Assembly: GCA_934504345.1 (NCBI GenBank)
Contig: CAKSVR010000032.1
Location: forward strand, 1-26,147
Direction: 5' to 3'
Length of the DNA stretch: 26,147 bases
From: an uncultured Agathobaculum sp.
GTDB lineage: Bacteria; Bacillota; Clostridia; Oscillospirales; Butyricicoccaceae
The translations under genes and the position numbers were made by a program. Positions 1 through 5,702 of the stretch are shown here, piece by piece (within the stretch, counting starts at the first letter, position 1; each line of letters starts with the position of its first letter). A model generated the notes under the pieces. The model was given only the letters and a program-made list of their open reading frames with translations, was not told where the DNA came from and ran no database searches.

Positions 1-33
1 ACAGATAAAAAGCTCGAAAGCCTTTTTCCTCAT
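1..33 (-). CDS. Small hydrophobic toxin-like peptide, copy 1 (partial, runs off the left edge)
   Basis: Only the first 11 codons (start MRKKAFELFIC) lie in the window. They are identical in protein to the start of the complete copy at 277-351. A strong AAGGAGGT ribosome binding site lies 7 nt upstream of the ATG at 33. Bases 1-160 and 319-478 are almost identical (I count two differences), so copies 1 and 2 are a recent duplication. I infer the role from copies 2 and 3: a positively charged N-terminus followed by a single membrane helix, as in type I toxins. I do not recognise the family. Confidence 0.6.
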   Translation of the reverse strand, partial: MRKKAFELFIC

Positions 34-117
34 TCGCGCCACCTCCTTCCACCCACAGACCGTGGGGAAGAAGAAAGCCTGACCGCTATTGTGCAAAACA
101 GCGTTTCCTTATGTTTC

Positions 118-146
118 AGTATACCAGAACCCGCGAAAGATGTCAA
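118..146 (-). promoter_or_regulatory. Promoter of toxin-like peptide 1
   Basis: On the minus strand, TTGACA (146-141), a 17-bp spacer and TATACT (123-118). Transcription would start near 111, leaving a 5' UTR of about 78 nt before the ATG at 33. Confidence 0.7.
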
Positions 147-156
147 TTTGCGCGGG

Positions 157-184
157 TTGACAAGGGATAACGATGTGGTATAAT
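157..184 (+). promoter_or_regulatory. Antisense RNA promoter, unit 2
   Basis: TTGACA (157-162), a 16-bp spacer and TATAAT (179-184). It points toward the 3' end of the peptide gene at 277-351 and is divergent from the peptide 1 promoter. Confidence 0.75.
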
Positions 185-190
185 AGAAGT

Positions 191-281
191 ACAAAAAGGG
201 AAACGCTGCTTGCACAGCGGTCAGACCTTACTAAGCTCACCAAAAATTGATGACCGTTTGGATACCAGCCAAGCGGTCATC
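191..281 (+). ncRNA. Putative antisense (antitoxin) RNA, unit 2; 3' end estimated
   Basis: The start is set 7 nt after the TATAAT box. The 3' end is not defined; I placed it at the end of a hairpin (249-281) with arms GATGACCGTTTGG and CCAAGCGGTCATC. The RNA begins with GGAAACGCTG and a small CGCTG/CAGCG hairpin, the same sequence that opens the 5' UTR of the facing peptide mRNA. It is complementary to the 3' end of the peptide 2 mRNA, including its stop codon and terminator, as in convergent type I antitoxins. No ORF with a ribosome binding site is apparent. Function is inferred. Confidence 0.55.
242..281 (-). terminator. Terminator of the peptide 2 mRNA
   Basis: On the minus strand there is a stem of 13 positions (one C-A mismatch) with a 7-nt loop, then AATTTTTG. 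The peptide stop codon TGA lies inside the stem. Read on the plus strand the stem has only a G-U wobble, so it should also fold in the antisense RNA. Confidence 0.6.
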
Positions 282-351
282 GCGCATTTATCAGGAAAAT
301 GTACAGTACAATGACCGCACAGATAAAAAGCTCGAAAGCCTTTTTCCTCAT
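277..351 (-). CDS. Small hydrophobic toxin-like peptide, copy 2 (24 aa)
   Basis: The peptide starts MRKKAFELF, continues as an uninterrupted hydrophobic helix of about 15 residues (around ICAVIVLYIFLI) and ends NAR. AAGGAGGT stands 7 nt before the ATG. Comparison with copy 3 (594-668) shows eight synonymous codon changes and seven mostly conservative replacements (I/V, V/I, L/F, F/L, E/Q), which supports real coding. The 5' UTR can pair CTTCC/CCAC upstream with GTGG/GGAAG at the ribosome binding site, which would hide it. It has its own promoter (436-464) and terminator and faces an antisense promoter. This is the architecture of a type I membrane toxin. It does not resemble Fst, TxpA/BsrG, Hok, TisB, Ldr or Ibs as I know them, so the family may be undescribed. 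Toxicity is inferred, not shown. Confidence 0.72.
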   Translation of the reverse strand: MRKKAFELFICAVIVLYIFLINAR

Positions 352-435
352 TCGCGCCACCTCCTTCCACCCACAGACCGTGGGGAAGAAGAAAGTCTGA
401 CCGCTATCGTGCAAAACAGCGTTTCCTTATGTTTC

Positions 436-464
436 AGTATACCAGAACCCGCGAAAGATGTCAA
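436..464 (-). promoter_or_regulatory. Promoter of toxin-like peptide 2
   Basis: TTGACA (464-459), a 17-bp spacer and TATACT (441-436) on the minus strand, identical to the peptide 1 promoter. The predicted mRNA starts near 429. Confidence 0.75.
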
Positions 465-474
465 TTTGCGCGGG

Positions 475-502
475 TTGACATCGTGCAAAAGTGTGCTATA
501 AT
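475..502 (+). promoter_or_regulatory. Antisense RNA promoter, unit 3
   Basis: TTGACA (475-480), a 16-bp spacer and TATAAT (497-502), facing the peptide gene at 594-668 and back to back with the peptide 2 promoter. Confidence 0.75.
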
Positions 503-508
503 ACAGAT

Positions 509-598
509 AAAGGGAAACGCCGTCTGCTGGGCGGTCAGCTCCCAAGTTCAGTCAAAAGTTTTCACAGATGACCGTACGGTTGCCGCCGGACGGTCATC
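509..598 (+). ncRNA. Putative antisense (antitoxin) RNA, unit 3; 3' end estimated
   Basis: It begins GGGAAACGCCG, with a CGCC/GGCG hairpin in place of the CGCTG/CAGCG of unit 2, so both arms change together. The 3' end is set at a hairpin (567-598) with arms GATGACCGT and ACGGTCATC that overlaps the stop codon of peptide 3. The true end cannot be placed from sequence alone. Confidence 0.5.
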
Positions 599-668
599 GC
601 GCATATACGAAGAAAATGTACAATACAATGATTGCACATACGAAGAGCTGAAGTGCTTTCTTTCGCAT
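594..668 (-). CDS. Small hydrophobic toxin-like peptide, copy 3 (24 aa)
   Basis: The peptide starts MRKKALQLF, has a hydrophobic core with VLYIFF near its end, and finishes YAR. It has the same length as copy 2 and keeps MRKKA, Cys11, the VLYIF core and the terminal Ala-Arg. AAGGGGGT lies 7-8 nt upstream of the ATG at 668. The nucleotide sequence has diverged, mostly at silent positions, so this copy is older than the 1/2 duplication and has been kept by selection. Its promoter is at 758-787 and the antisense promoter of the same unit at 475-502. As for copy 2, a type I toxin role is inferred from architecture. Confidence 0.7.
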   Translation of the reverse strand: MRKKALQLFVCAIIVLYIFFVYAR

Positions 669-757
669 CCGCGCCACCCCCTTTCGGCCTCAAACCGAGG
701 TGAGGGAAAAGAGAGAGCTGACCGTTGCTCCATGCAAGCGGGCGTTTCCTTGCATCC

Positions 758-787
758 GGTATACCACGCAGGCGCGAAGCCTGTCAA
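758..787 (-). promoter_or_regulatory. Promoter of toxin-like peptide 3
   Basis: TTGACA (787-782), an 18-bp spacer and TATACC (763-758) on the minus strand. It is weaker than the copies in units 1 and 2. No TTGACA faces away from it on the plus strand, so the array ends here. Confidence 0.55.
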
Positions 788-792
788 TTTAC

Positions 793-821
793 GGCGGACC
801 TGCCCGGTCGGCCGCTTTTTT
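793..821 (+). terminator. Terminator-like hairpin at the right end of the array
   Basis: Arms GGCGGACC (793-800) and GGTCGGCC (806-813), with one mismatch, are followed by GCTTTTTT. It would stop plus-strand transcription leaving the array before the DUF4317 gene. Confidence 0.5.
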
Positions 822-833
822 GTGCGAAAATGC

Positions 834-863
834 TTGCTTTTTCCGTCCGAAATGCCGTATACT
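834..863 (+). promoter_or_regulatory. Promoter of the DUF4317 gene
   Basis: TTGCTT (834-839), an 18-bp spacer and TATACT (858-863), about 40 nt before the ATG. Confidence 0.5.
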
Positions 864-903
864 TGTATATACCGAATCCCAAAAACGCTAAGGAGCGAAA
901 GCT

Positions 904-2154
904 ATGAATATCACCAAGGGCGATGTGCAGGAGCTGCGCCGCCGGTTGAAAAAGACCGAATGCACGTTCGGCCGGCTGTGCGGCTGCTATGTGAACAGCG
1001 GCAAGCAGGTCGTTACCAAGTTCACCGACCAGTTCTCTGAGCTGGAGGAGGACGAATACTACAAATACCTCGAGATCGCGAAGAAAACGTTCAGCGGCAC
1101 GCTGGGCGCGAACCTGCTCGAGCTGGAGTTCGACCGCAGCGACAGCGGCATCGAGCACCAGAAATACCTGCTGACGCTCAAGGGCAGCCGGCTGGCGAAC
1201 GAGGAGCTGCTCGACCGCCTGTACGAGCAGGTGATCGAGGGCTACGGCTACCCGGGCAACTACCTCATCCTCGTCTATCAGGATGTTTACGATGTGCCCA
1301 GCAAGGCCACCTCGGGCGAGGAACAGGACGAATCCACTGAGATCTACGAATACCTTGTGTGCGCGGTGTGCCCGGTCGAGCTGGCCAAGCCTGCGCTCGG
1401 CTACAAGGAGGAGGAGAACCGCATCGGCGCGCGTGAGCGCGACTGGGTGGTCGGCCTGCCTGACCTCGGGTTTGTGTATCCGGCGTTCGTCAACCGCGGC
1501 AGCGATGTCAACGCCGTGATGTACTATGTCAAGACCGGTCGGCCGTCGCACCCGGAGTTCATCGAGAACGTGCTGGGCTGCGTGGCGCAGCGCACCGCCG
1601 CCGAGGACAAGCTGGCGTTCAAGAACGTTGTTCACGATGCGTTCGGCGAGGACGAGGAGCAGGCGGACGCGGCGTTCTTCCAGATGCAAAAGACCATCAG
1701 CGCCATGGTGGCCGAGCGCGAGGAGGACGAGAGCCTGCCGCCGGTCGAGCTGACCGCCGAGGCGTTCTCCGACCTGGCCGCCGAGGCCGAGGTGCCGGAA
1801 AACGTGCGCGAGCAGCTGGGCAAGTCCTACGAGCAGGTGTTCGGCGACCAGCCGCCGCAGGCGCATAACGTGCTGGATACCCGTCTGGTCGAGGAGGGCA
1901 CAGCGCGCGCCCACACCGCCGCGCTGGAGCAGAAGGTCGCTGTTCTCCAGCAGGAGCTGGCGCAGCAGGCCGTCCGCGCCGCCGAGGAGGACGAGGACGA
2001 CGTCCCGTGGGAAACGGGCACGGTCATCGATGTGCGGATGCCGGAGGAAATGGCCGCCAAGGTACATACCGAGGTCGTAGAGGGTCGGAAGTGCCTTGTT
2101 ATCCCGCTCACCGGGGAGGAATCTGCGCGTGTCAACGGCGTAGAAGTGGAATAA
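904..2154 (+). CDS. DUF4317 family protein (416 aa)
   Basis: The N-terminal pattern, starting MNITKGDVQELRRRLKK and continuing with TFGRLCGCYVN, matches the DUF4317 family as I know it, a soluble protein of roughly 400-450 residues common in Clostridia and of unknown function. AAGGAG lies 8 nt before the ATG. There is no signal peptide or membrane segment. The last third (about residues 230-380) is acidic and rich in Glu/Ala with heptad-like stretches, probably helical or coiled coil. It is transcribed alone, between the peptide array and a strong terminator at 2233-2276. Family assignment is by recall of the N-terminus; no catalytic motif is evident. Confidence 0.8.
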   Translation: MNITKGDVQELRRRLKKTECTFGRLCGCYVNSGKQVVTKFTDQFSELEEDEYYKYLEIAKKTFSGTLGANLLELEFDRSDSGIEHQKYLLTLKGSRLANEELLDRLYEQVIEGYGYPGNYLILVYQDVYDVPSKATSGEEQDESTEIYEYLVCAVCPVELAKPALGYKEEENRIGARERDWVVGLPDLGFVYPAFVNRGSDVNAVMYYVKTGRPSHPEFIENVLGCVAQRTAAEDKLAFKNVVHDAFGEDEEQADAAFFQMQKTISAMVAEREEDESLPPVELTAEAFSDLAAEAEVPENVREQLGKSYEQVFGDQPPQAHNVLDTRLVEEGTARAHTAALEQKVAVLQQELAQQAVRAAEEDEDDVPWETGTVIDVRMPEEMAAKVHTEVVEGRKCLVIPLTGEESARVNGVEVE

Positions 2155-2232
2155 TGGAGAATTGAAAATGGAGGCACACACCGCAGTGGGCGTCCAGCGA
2201 GCAACCGCCGAAGGCGGCTCGTAGCGAGTCGG

Positions 2233-2276
2233 AATGGAGAATTGACGTTGTGATTACGTTGGTTCTCCATTTTTTC
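2233..2276 (+). terminator. Terminator after the DUF4317 gene
   Basis: Perfect arms AATGGAGAA (2233-2241) and TTCTCCATT (2263-2271) followed by a T run. The arm resembles the short AATGGAGAATTGA motif that recurs at 2153-2166 and, as its complement, at 14806-14836 and 20383-20405. Confidence 0.65.
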
Positions 2277-2343
2277 ATTTATGTGGTGCAAATCATAATG
2301 TTTTGATTGTGCGGCATACGTTTCATCATTTGCACAATATATA

Positions 2344-2415
2344 CCGTAGGGTGCGACAAGGTGAATTGCCCGAAGGGCAAGAGAAGGTGCCCTGGGGCAC
2401 GACCTCGGCGCACCA
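2344..2415 (-). repeat. REP-like palindromic repeat, long form, inverted
   Basis: Begins CCGTAGGGTGCGACAAGG and contains the GGGCAAGAGAAGG and CCCTGGGG blocks. It is the reverse complement of the long unit at 2665-2739. No coding function is apparent. Confidence 0.75.
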
Positions 2416-2480
2416 CATCCAACGATTGCCACCATGTTATATGATATGGGCAACCGTGTTCGCCCCTACGGTTATGTGTC

Positions 2481-2795
2481 TGCATATGAATTTACATACG
2501 GTGCGCCGGGGTCGTCGCACCCTACGGGATAAATCATGCATATGAATCGACATACGGTGCGCCGAGGTCGTCGCACCCTACGGGATAAATCATGCATATG
2601 AATTTACATACGGTGCGCCGGGGTCGTCGCACCCTACGGGATAAATCATGCGTGTGAATCGACATACGGTGCGCCGGGGTCGTACCCCAGGGCACCTTCT
2701 CTTGCCCTTCGGGCAATTCACCTTGTCGCACCCTACGGGATAAATCATGCGTGTGAATCGACATACGGCGGGGTGAGGGCACCCCGCCCTACGGT
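2481..2795 (+). repeat. Tandem REP-like array, three 56-bp units plus one 99-bp unit
   Basis: Units start at 2481, 2537, 2593 and 2649, each with TGCRTRTGAATYKACA followed by GTGCGCCGRGGTCG and TCGCACCCTACGG. The 56-bp unit equals the 99-bp unit (2649-2747) minus its central 43 bp. A last partial unit (2748-2795) ends in another subtype, GGCGGGGTGAGGGCACCCCGCC. Bases 2796-2946 are AT-rich with no gene that I can support. Confidence 0.8.
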
Positions 2796-2946
2796 GATAT
2801 TTTAATTTATACCAAACAACGGATACCAGCGCCAACCAACAATTCACACTGATAAATCGCAAAAAAAATTCGAAAAATTTTTCCCTGCCGAAAGGTGCCG
2901 AAAACCGCGATTCTCACGCTGAGAAAACGCCTATCCGCAGGCAGGA

Positions 2947-2962
2947 GTTAGCAAACACTAAC
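2947..2962. promoter_or_regulatory. DtxR/IdeR-like operator, distal
   Basis: GTTAG, 6 bp, CTAAC. It is one of four such palindromes around the iron genes and lies about 40 bp upstream of the DUF3793 gene promoter. Confidence 0.5.
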
Positions 2963-3001
2963 CCGCGCAAAACCGCTCGAAAATTTATCGCAGAAAAGTG
3001 C

Positions 3002-3030
3002 TTGACAATCGGGTTAGGATATGCTAACTT
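3002..3030 (+). promoter_or_regulatory. Iron-regulated promoter of the DUF3793 gene with overlapping DtxR-like box
   Basis: TTGACA (3002-3007), a 17-bp spacer and TAACTT (3025-3030); TATATA follows closely and could also serve as -10. The palindrome GTTAG-N6-CTAAC (3013-3028) sits between the -35 and -10, where bound repressor would block polymerase. A further half site, GGTTAGCC, follows at about 3039-3046. Confidence 0.6.
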
Positions 3031-3155
3031 ATATACATGGTTAGCCGAGGCTTACTGATACAGCCCCGTTGACCGGCGCTCTCCTCACGGAACGGGAGTG
3101 CGCTGTTAAAAAAGATTAAACAGCTTCCTCTGTATTTTGCGCGTCATCCGAACAC

Positions 3156-3234
3156 TTACAGCAGTGAGAACAAATTTCTGCTGTAAACCCAAATTTTTTG
3201 GACTGTGCGGCTGAATGGCTAACCGCAGCCGCAC
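3156..3234 (+). promoter_or_regulatory. Structured leader of the DUF3793 gene with terminator-like hairpin
   Basis: The mRNA leader is about 260 nt long. TTACAGCAG (3156-3164) pairs perfectly with CTGCTGTAA (3178-3186), followed 7 nt later by TTTTTT (3194-3199). GTGCGGCTG (3205-3213) then pairs perfectly with CAGCCGCAC (3226-3234). Upstream, GCGCTCTCC near 3077 can pair with GGGAGTGCGC near 3096. Termination control of the downstream gene is possible. I do not recognise a known riboswitch class. Confidence 0.4.
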
Positions 3235-3299
3235 TGTTCGGAAAAGAACGCATAACACCTGTACAGCGGGAAATACTGCAAACGGGAGGTGCATCAGCA

Positions 3300-3860
3300 A
3301 TGCAAAACCAACTGGATCGGCTTTTAGCGACCTACTGCTCGCCCACACTGGCGGGCATCAAACCGGCAAGTCTGGTATCGTGCGACCGGACCCTGTATCC
3401 CGATCTGCCGCAGCGATTGCAGGCGTACCGCGAGGCCTTCTCAGCCCGCGAGATCCGCTTCGAGATCGTCTGCGCGTGCAGCGCACGTTTCCTTTTGCTG
3501 GTATACAATCAGCCGCAGCTGGAGCGCCGCATGGCGGACCCGCAGGTGCAGCACATTCTGCGCCGCTTCGAGTACCCGGTCGGCCAGCCGCTCGACGTTC
3601 TTCTGCGAAATCTCAAGCGCCGCATTGCGATGTGCGACAATTTCCCGCACGAGATCGGCCTGTTCCTCGGCTATCCCATCGAGGATGTCGTGGGCTTCAT
3701 CCGATACGCCGGAAAGGGCTGCAAGCTGAGCGGCCTGTGGAAGGTGTACGGCGATGCCGAAGCCGCATCGCAAATGTTCGACCGCCTATCGCGGGTATGC
3801 CATGCAGTGACCAAGCGCGTGGACGAGGGCGAAACCCTTTTCCAGGTGTTTGCGGCATAG
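3300..3860 (+). CDS. DUF3793 family protein (186 aa)
   Basis: The N-terminus (start MQNQLDRLLATYCSPTLAGI, then KPASLVSC) is typical of DUF3793, a Clostridia family of about 190 residues often found beside flavodoxin and feo genes; function unknown. I chose the ATG at 3300 because GGGAGGT lies about 9 nt upstream and the family homology begins there; the open frame upstream is leader sequence. The protein carries a conserved-looking DNFPHEIGLFLGYP segment, followed by EDVVGFIRYAGK and a WKVYGD block. It is cytoplasmic with no membrane helix. The flavodoxin gene follows after 68 bp, and both probably belong to the iron-starvation transcript. An iron-related role is inferred from context only. 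Confidence 0.82.
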   Translation: MQNQLDRLLATYCSPTLAGIKPASLVSCDRTLYPDLPQRLQAYREAFSAREIRFEIVCACSARFLLLVYNQPQLERRMADPQVQHILRRFEYPVGQPLDVLLRNLKRRIAMCDNFPHEIGLFLGYPIEDVVGFIRYAGKGCKLSGLWKVYGDAEAASQMFDRLSRVCHAVTKRVDEGETLFQVFAA

Positions 3861-3928
3861 CGGCCCGATAGCATATCATCTCTCTAATCCATCAAATCTA
3901 AAAAAGACACCAAAAGGAGCAACTGACA

Positions 3929-4360
3929 ATGAGCAAAGCAGCAGTTATTTTCTGGAGCCAGACCGGCAACACCGAGCAGATGGCAAACGCGATCGCAGAC
4001 GGCATCCGCGAGGGCGGCATGGAGGTTGACGTACTGAACGTAGCAGACACCACCCCGGCTGACGCTGTAAAGTATGCAAAGATCGCACTGGGCTGCCCGG
4101 CGATGGGCGCTGAGGTGCTCGAGGAAACCGAGTTCGACCCGTTCTTCACCGAGCTGGAGAGCAAGCTCTCCGGCCTGAAGGTTGCACTGTTCGGCTCTTA
4201 CGGCTGGGGCGACGGCCAGTGGATGCGTGACTGGGTACAGCGTACCAACGATGCAAACGCAGTCATCTACACCGATGAGGGCCTCATCCTCAACGAAACC
4301 CCGGACGACGACGGCCTTGCAAAGTGCAAGGAGTTCGGCAAGGGCTTCGCAGCATTCTAA
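3929..4360 (+). CDS. Flavodoxin (143 aa)
   Basis: Small FMN electron carrier that can replace ferredoxin when iron is scarce. The FMN phosphate loop SQTGNTE is at residues 10-16, followed by the usual acidic, short flavodoxin fold with FGSYGWGDGQWM near residue 90. AAAGGAG lies about 9 nt before the ATG. Length is normal for a short-chain flavodoxin. It sits between the DUF3793 gene and the feo genes, downstream of an iron-box promoter, which fits induction by iron limitation. The gene is less GC-rich in codon choice at Ala and Val (many GCA, GTA) than its neighbours, which suggests high expression. Confidence 0.93.
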   Translation: MSKAAVIFWSQTGNTEQMANAIADGIREGGMEVDVLNVADTTPADAVKYAKIALGCPAMGAEVLEETEFDPFFTELESKLSGLKVALFGSYGWGDGQWMRDWVQRTNDANAVIYTDEGLILNETPDDDGLAKCKEFGKGFAAF

Positions 4361-4446
4361 ATTAGATTTTCTCTTGCGGCGTGTGCATACCTGCGCGCAG
4401 CGCCGAAACAATTTTTTACGGTCGTAACTGATACGACGGTATCGGT

Positions 4447-4560
4447 TATGATACAAATATCCTTTCTTGTCCCGGGGGAAACCCCATGACATACTGCCCG
4501 GTATGTCAAAACATAACATGAGCCCGCGGTCATCCGGAACAATGGCCGCGGGCTTCCTCC
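4447..4560 (+). repeat. Structured intergenic element, copy A
   Basis: Starts TATGATACAAATATCC, then CCCGGGGGAAACCCC, a palindrome TGACATAC/GTATGTCA (4487-4508) and a hairpin with arms AGCCCGCGG/CCGCGGGCT (4521-4554) followed by TTCCTCC. It lies downstream of the flavodoxin gene. It may act as a terminator or a processed RNA; no known riboswitch is recognised. Confidence 0.65.
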
Positions 4561-4596
4561 TATCTGCGGAAAAGGCTGGTCGGCAGCGGCGTCCGC

Positions 4597-4873
4597 TATG
4601 ATACAACTATCCGTTCTTGTCCCGGGGGAAACCCCATGACATACTGCCCGGTATAGTAGGGTAACGCCGCGCAATGAAAACGGCGGTGCTTTGCGGTTAT
4701 TTTGCGTCCTGATGTCGTTGTGCTTTTTTGCAATACACTCGTATTGCTGCAAAATCACGCCTAATCAGTACACAAAATCCCTCGCAAATCACTCTTGTTT
4801 CATTGTACGGCGTTACCCCGGTAACATGAGCCCGCGGTCATCCGGAACAATGGCCGCGGGCTTCCTCCTGTCC
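4597..4873 (+). repeat. Structured intergenic element, copy B, interrupted by a MITE
   Basis: Same sequence as copy A, with TATGATACAACTATCC at 4597 and the AGCCCGCGG/CCGCGGGCT hairpin at 4829-4862. It is split after GCCCGGTA by a 160-bp insertion (4659-4818). Confidence 0.7.
4659..4818. mobile_element. MITE-like insertion, 160 bp
   Basis: Terminal inverted repeats GGGTAACGCCGCGCAATGAAA and its near-complement ending CGTTACCC, 21 bp with two mismatches. It has no coding capacity. CGGTA borders the right end and is found 5 bp from the left end (CGGTATAGTA), a candidate target duplication. A second family member starts at 26052. Confidence 0.75.
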
Positions 4874-4968
4874 GGCGAAAACCGACAGTTAGCGACAGCA
4901 TACTGCACAATTAGCCAAGGCAAACTCTGTGCAGATTAGTTAGCTTTAACAAACTTGAATCGGGCTTC

Positions 4969-5029
4969 TTGACAAGCAAAGGTTAGCGGGTGTAAACTGC
5001 AAAGGATAAAAGGGTTAGAGCGTTCTAAC
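4969..5029 (+). promoter_or_regulatory. feoA promoter with DtxR-like box
   Basis: TTGACA (4969-4974), an 18-bp spacer and TAAACT (4993-4998), then the palindrome GGGTTAGAGCGTTCTAACCC (core GTTAG-N6-CTAAC at 5014-5029) just after the expected start site. A GTTAG half site at 4982-4986 lies inside the spacer. The spacing TTAG-N6-CTAA equals that of the DtxR/IdeR consensus. Confidence 0.65.
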
Positions 5030-5085
5030 CCGGTACAGAGATACAGTTTTGCATGAACATTACAGTAAAGGAGAGGGTTACCATT

Positions 5086-5295
5086 ATGCCGCTTACATTG
5101 ATGGATACGGGTGTTGAAACCACAGTAAAGTCCATTCGAGGAAAAGACCAGACGAGAAAGTTCCTGCAGAATCTCGGCTTTGTCGAGGGCGCAAAGGTAA
5201 CGGTTGTGTCCTCTCTGGCAGGCAACGTGATCGTGAATGTGAAGGACGCACGAGTGGCGATCTCCGAGCAGATGGCCTCGCGCATCATGGTCTGA
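5086..5295 (+). CDS. feoA: Ferrous iron transport protein A, first copy (69 aa)
   Basis: Small SH3-like cytoplasmic partner of FeoB. It keeps the usual pattern of a Leu-rich start, a RKFLQNLGFVEGAKVTV core and a terminal VAISEQMASRIMV. I chose the ATG at 5086 because GGAGAGGG lies 8 nt upstream; an upstream ATG at 5053 would add 11 unlikely residues and lacks a site. It is 32 bp ahead of the second feoA and shares its promoter with the iron box. Confidence 0.9.
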   Translation: MPLTLMDTGVETTVKSIRGKDQTRKFLQNLGFVEGAKVTVVSSLAGNVIVNVKDARVAISEQMASRIMV

Positions 5296-5327
5296 ACTTA
5301 TCTGATTCCAAAAGGGGAGAACACAAA

Positions 5328-5549
5328 ATGAGCAATCTGAGAAACACGCCGGTAGGCTCTACCGTAACCGTCCGCAAGATCGAGGGCGAGGGTGCGACCC
5401 GCCGCCGCATCATGGACATGGGCATCACCCGCGGTGCCGAGATCTACGTCCGCAAGGTAGCGCCGCTGGGCGATCCGGTCGAGATCACCGTGCGCGGCTA
5501 CGAGCTGTCGCTCCGCAAGGCTGACGCCGAGATGATTCAGGTTGATTAA
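5328..5549 (+). CDS. feoA: Ferrous iron transport protein A, second copy (73 aa)
   Basis: Second FeoA/SH3-like protein, with PVGSTVTVRKIEGEG, RRRIMDMGITRGAEIYV and the terminal VEITVRGYELSLRKADAEMI typical of the family. AAAGGGGAG lies about 8 nt before the ATG. It differs clearly from the first copy, so this is an old pair rather than a recent duplication. Paired FeoA proteins with one FeoB are common in Clostridia. The gene is followed by 190 bp that hold a CGCCG/CGGCG hairpin and an iron box before feoB. Confidence 0.92.
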   Translation: MSNLRNTPVGSTVTVRKIEGEGATRRRIMDMGITRGAEIYVRKVAPLGDPVEITVRGYELSLRKADAEMIQVD

Positions 5550-5702
5550 ACCTGCCTTTTTCTGACTTTTGACTCCTATATCCCCTTATTCTGAAGAACA
5601 AAACGCCGGTGCGAGGTCATCGGCGTGCTGTTCCGACCTTGCGTGGGGGAAAATCCGTCAAAAAGTCACCAAAAACCGTCAAAAAATTTTTTTTACATAG
5701 GG

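Larger units (their letters stand above)
1..787. repeat. Tandem array of three small-peptide/antisense-RNA units
   Basis: Unit spacing is about 318 bp. Units 1 and 2 are nearly identical over the peptide gene, its 5' UTR and its promoter. Unit 3 (about 475-787) has diverged in DNA but keeps the peptide, both promoters and the hairpins. Each unit has a minus-strand promoter reading the peptide leftward. The two complete units also have a plus-strand promoter facing it. Promoters of neighbouring units sit back to back, with their -35 boxes 10 bp apart (141-162 and 459-480). Confidence 0.85.

Noticed and set aside
190..300. 6S RNA or another housekeeping RNA
   Set aside because: It is short, lies in a repeated unit and ends over the peptide gene; it does not form a long central-bubble hairpin.
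1..787. CRISPR array or plain tandem satellite at the left end
   Set aside because: The units are about 318 bp, with promoters, ribosome binding sites and a conserved peptide; there are no short repeats with unique spacers.
784..2181. Long open frame on the minus strand opposite the DUF4317 gene
   Set aside because: It is a shadow of a GC-rich gene on the other strand; it has no ribosome binding site or recognisable domain and crosses the peptide array boundary.
2279..2862. Several short open frames of 70-90 codons in both directions
   Set aside because: They consist of translated REP-like repeats and have no ribosome binding sites.
4447..4560. A known riboswitch (cobalt/nickel, SAM or FMN) before the feo genes
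   Set aside because: The hairpins do not fit any consensus I know, and the element lies far from the feoA start with another promoter between.
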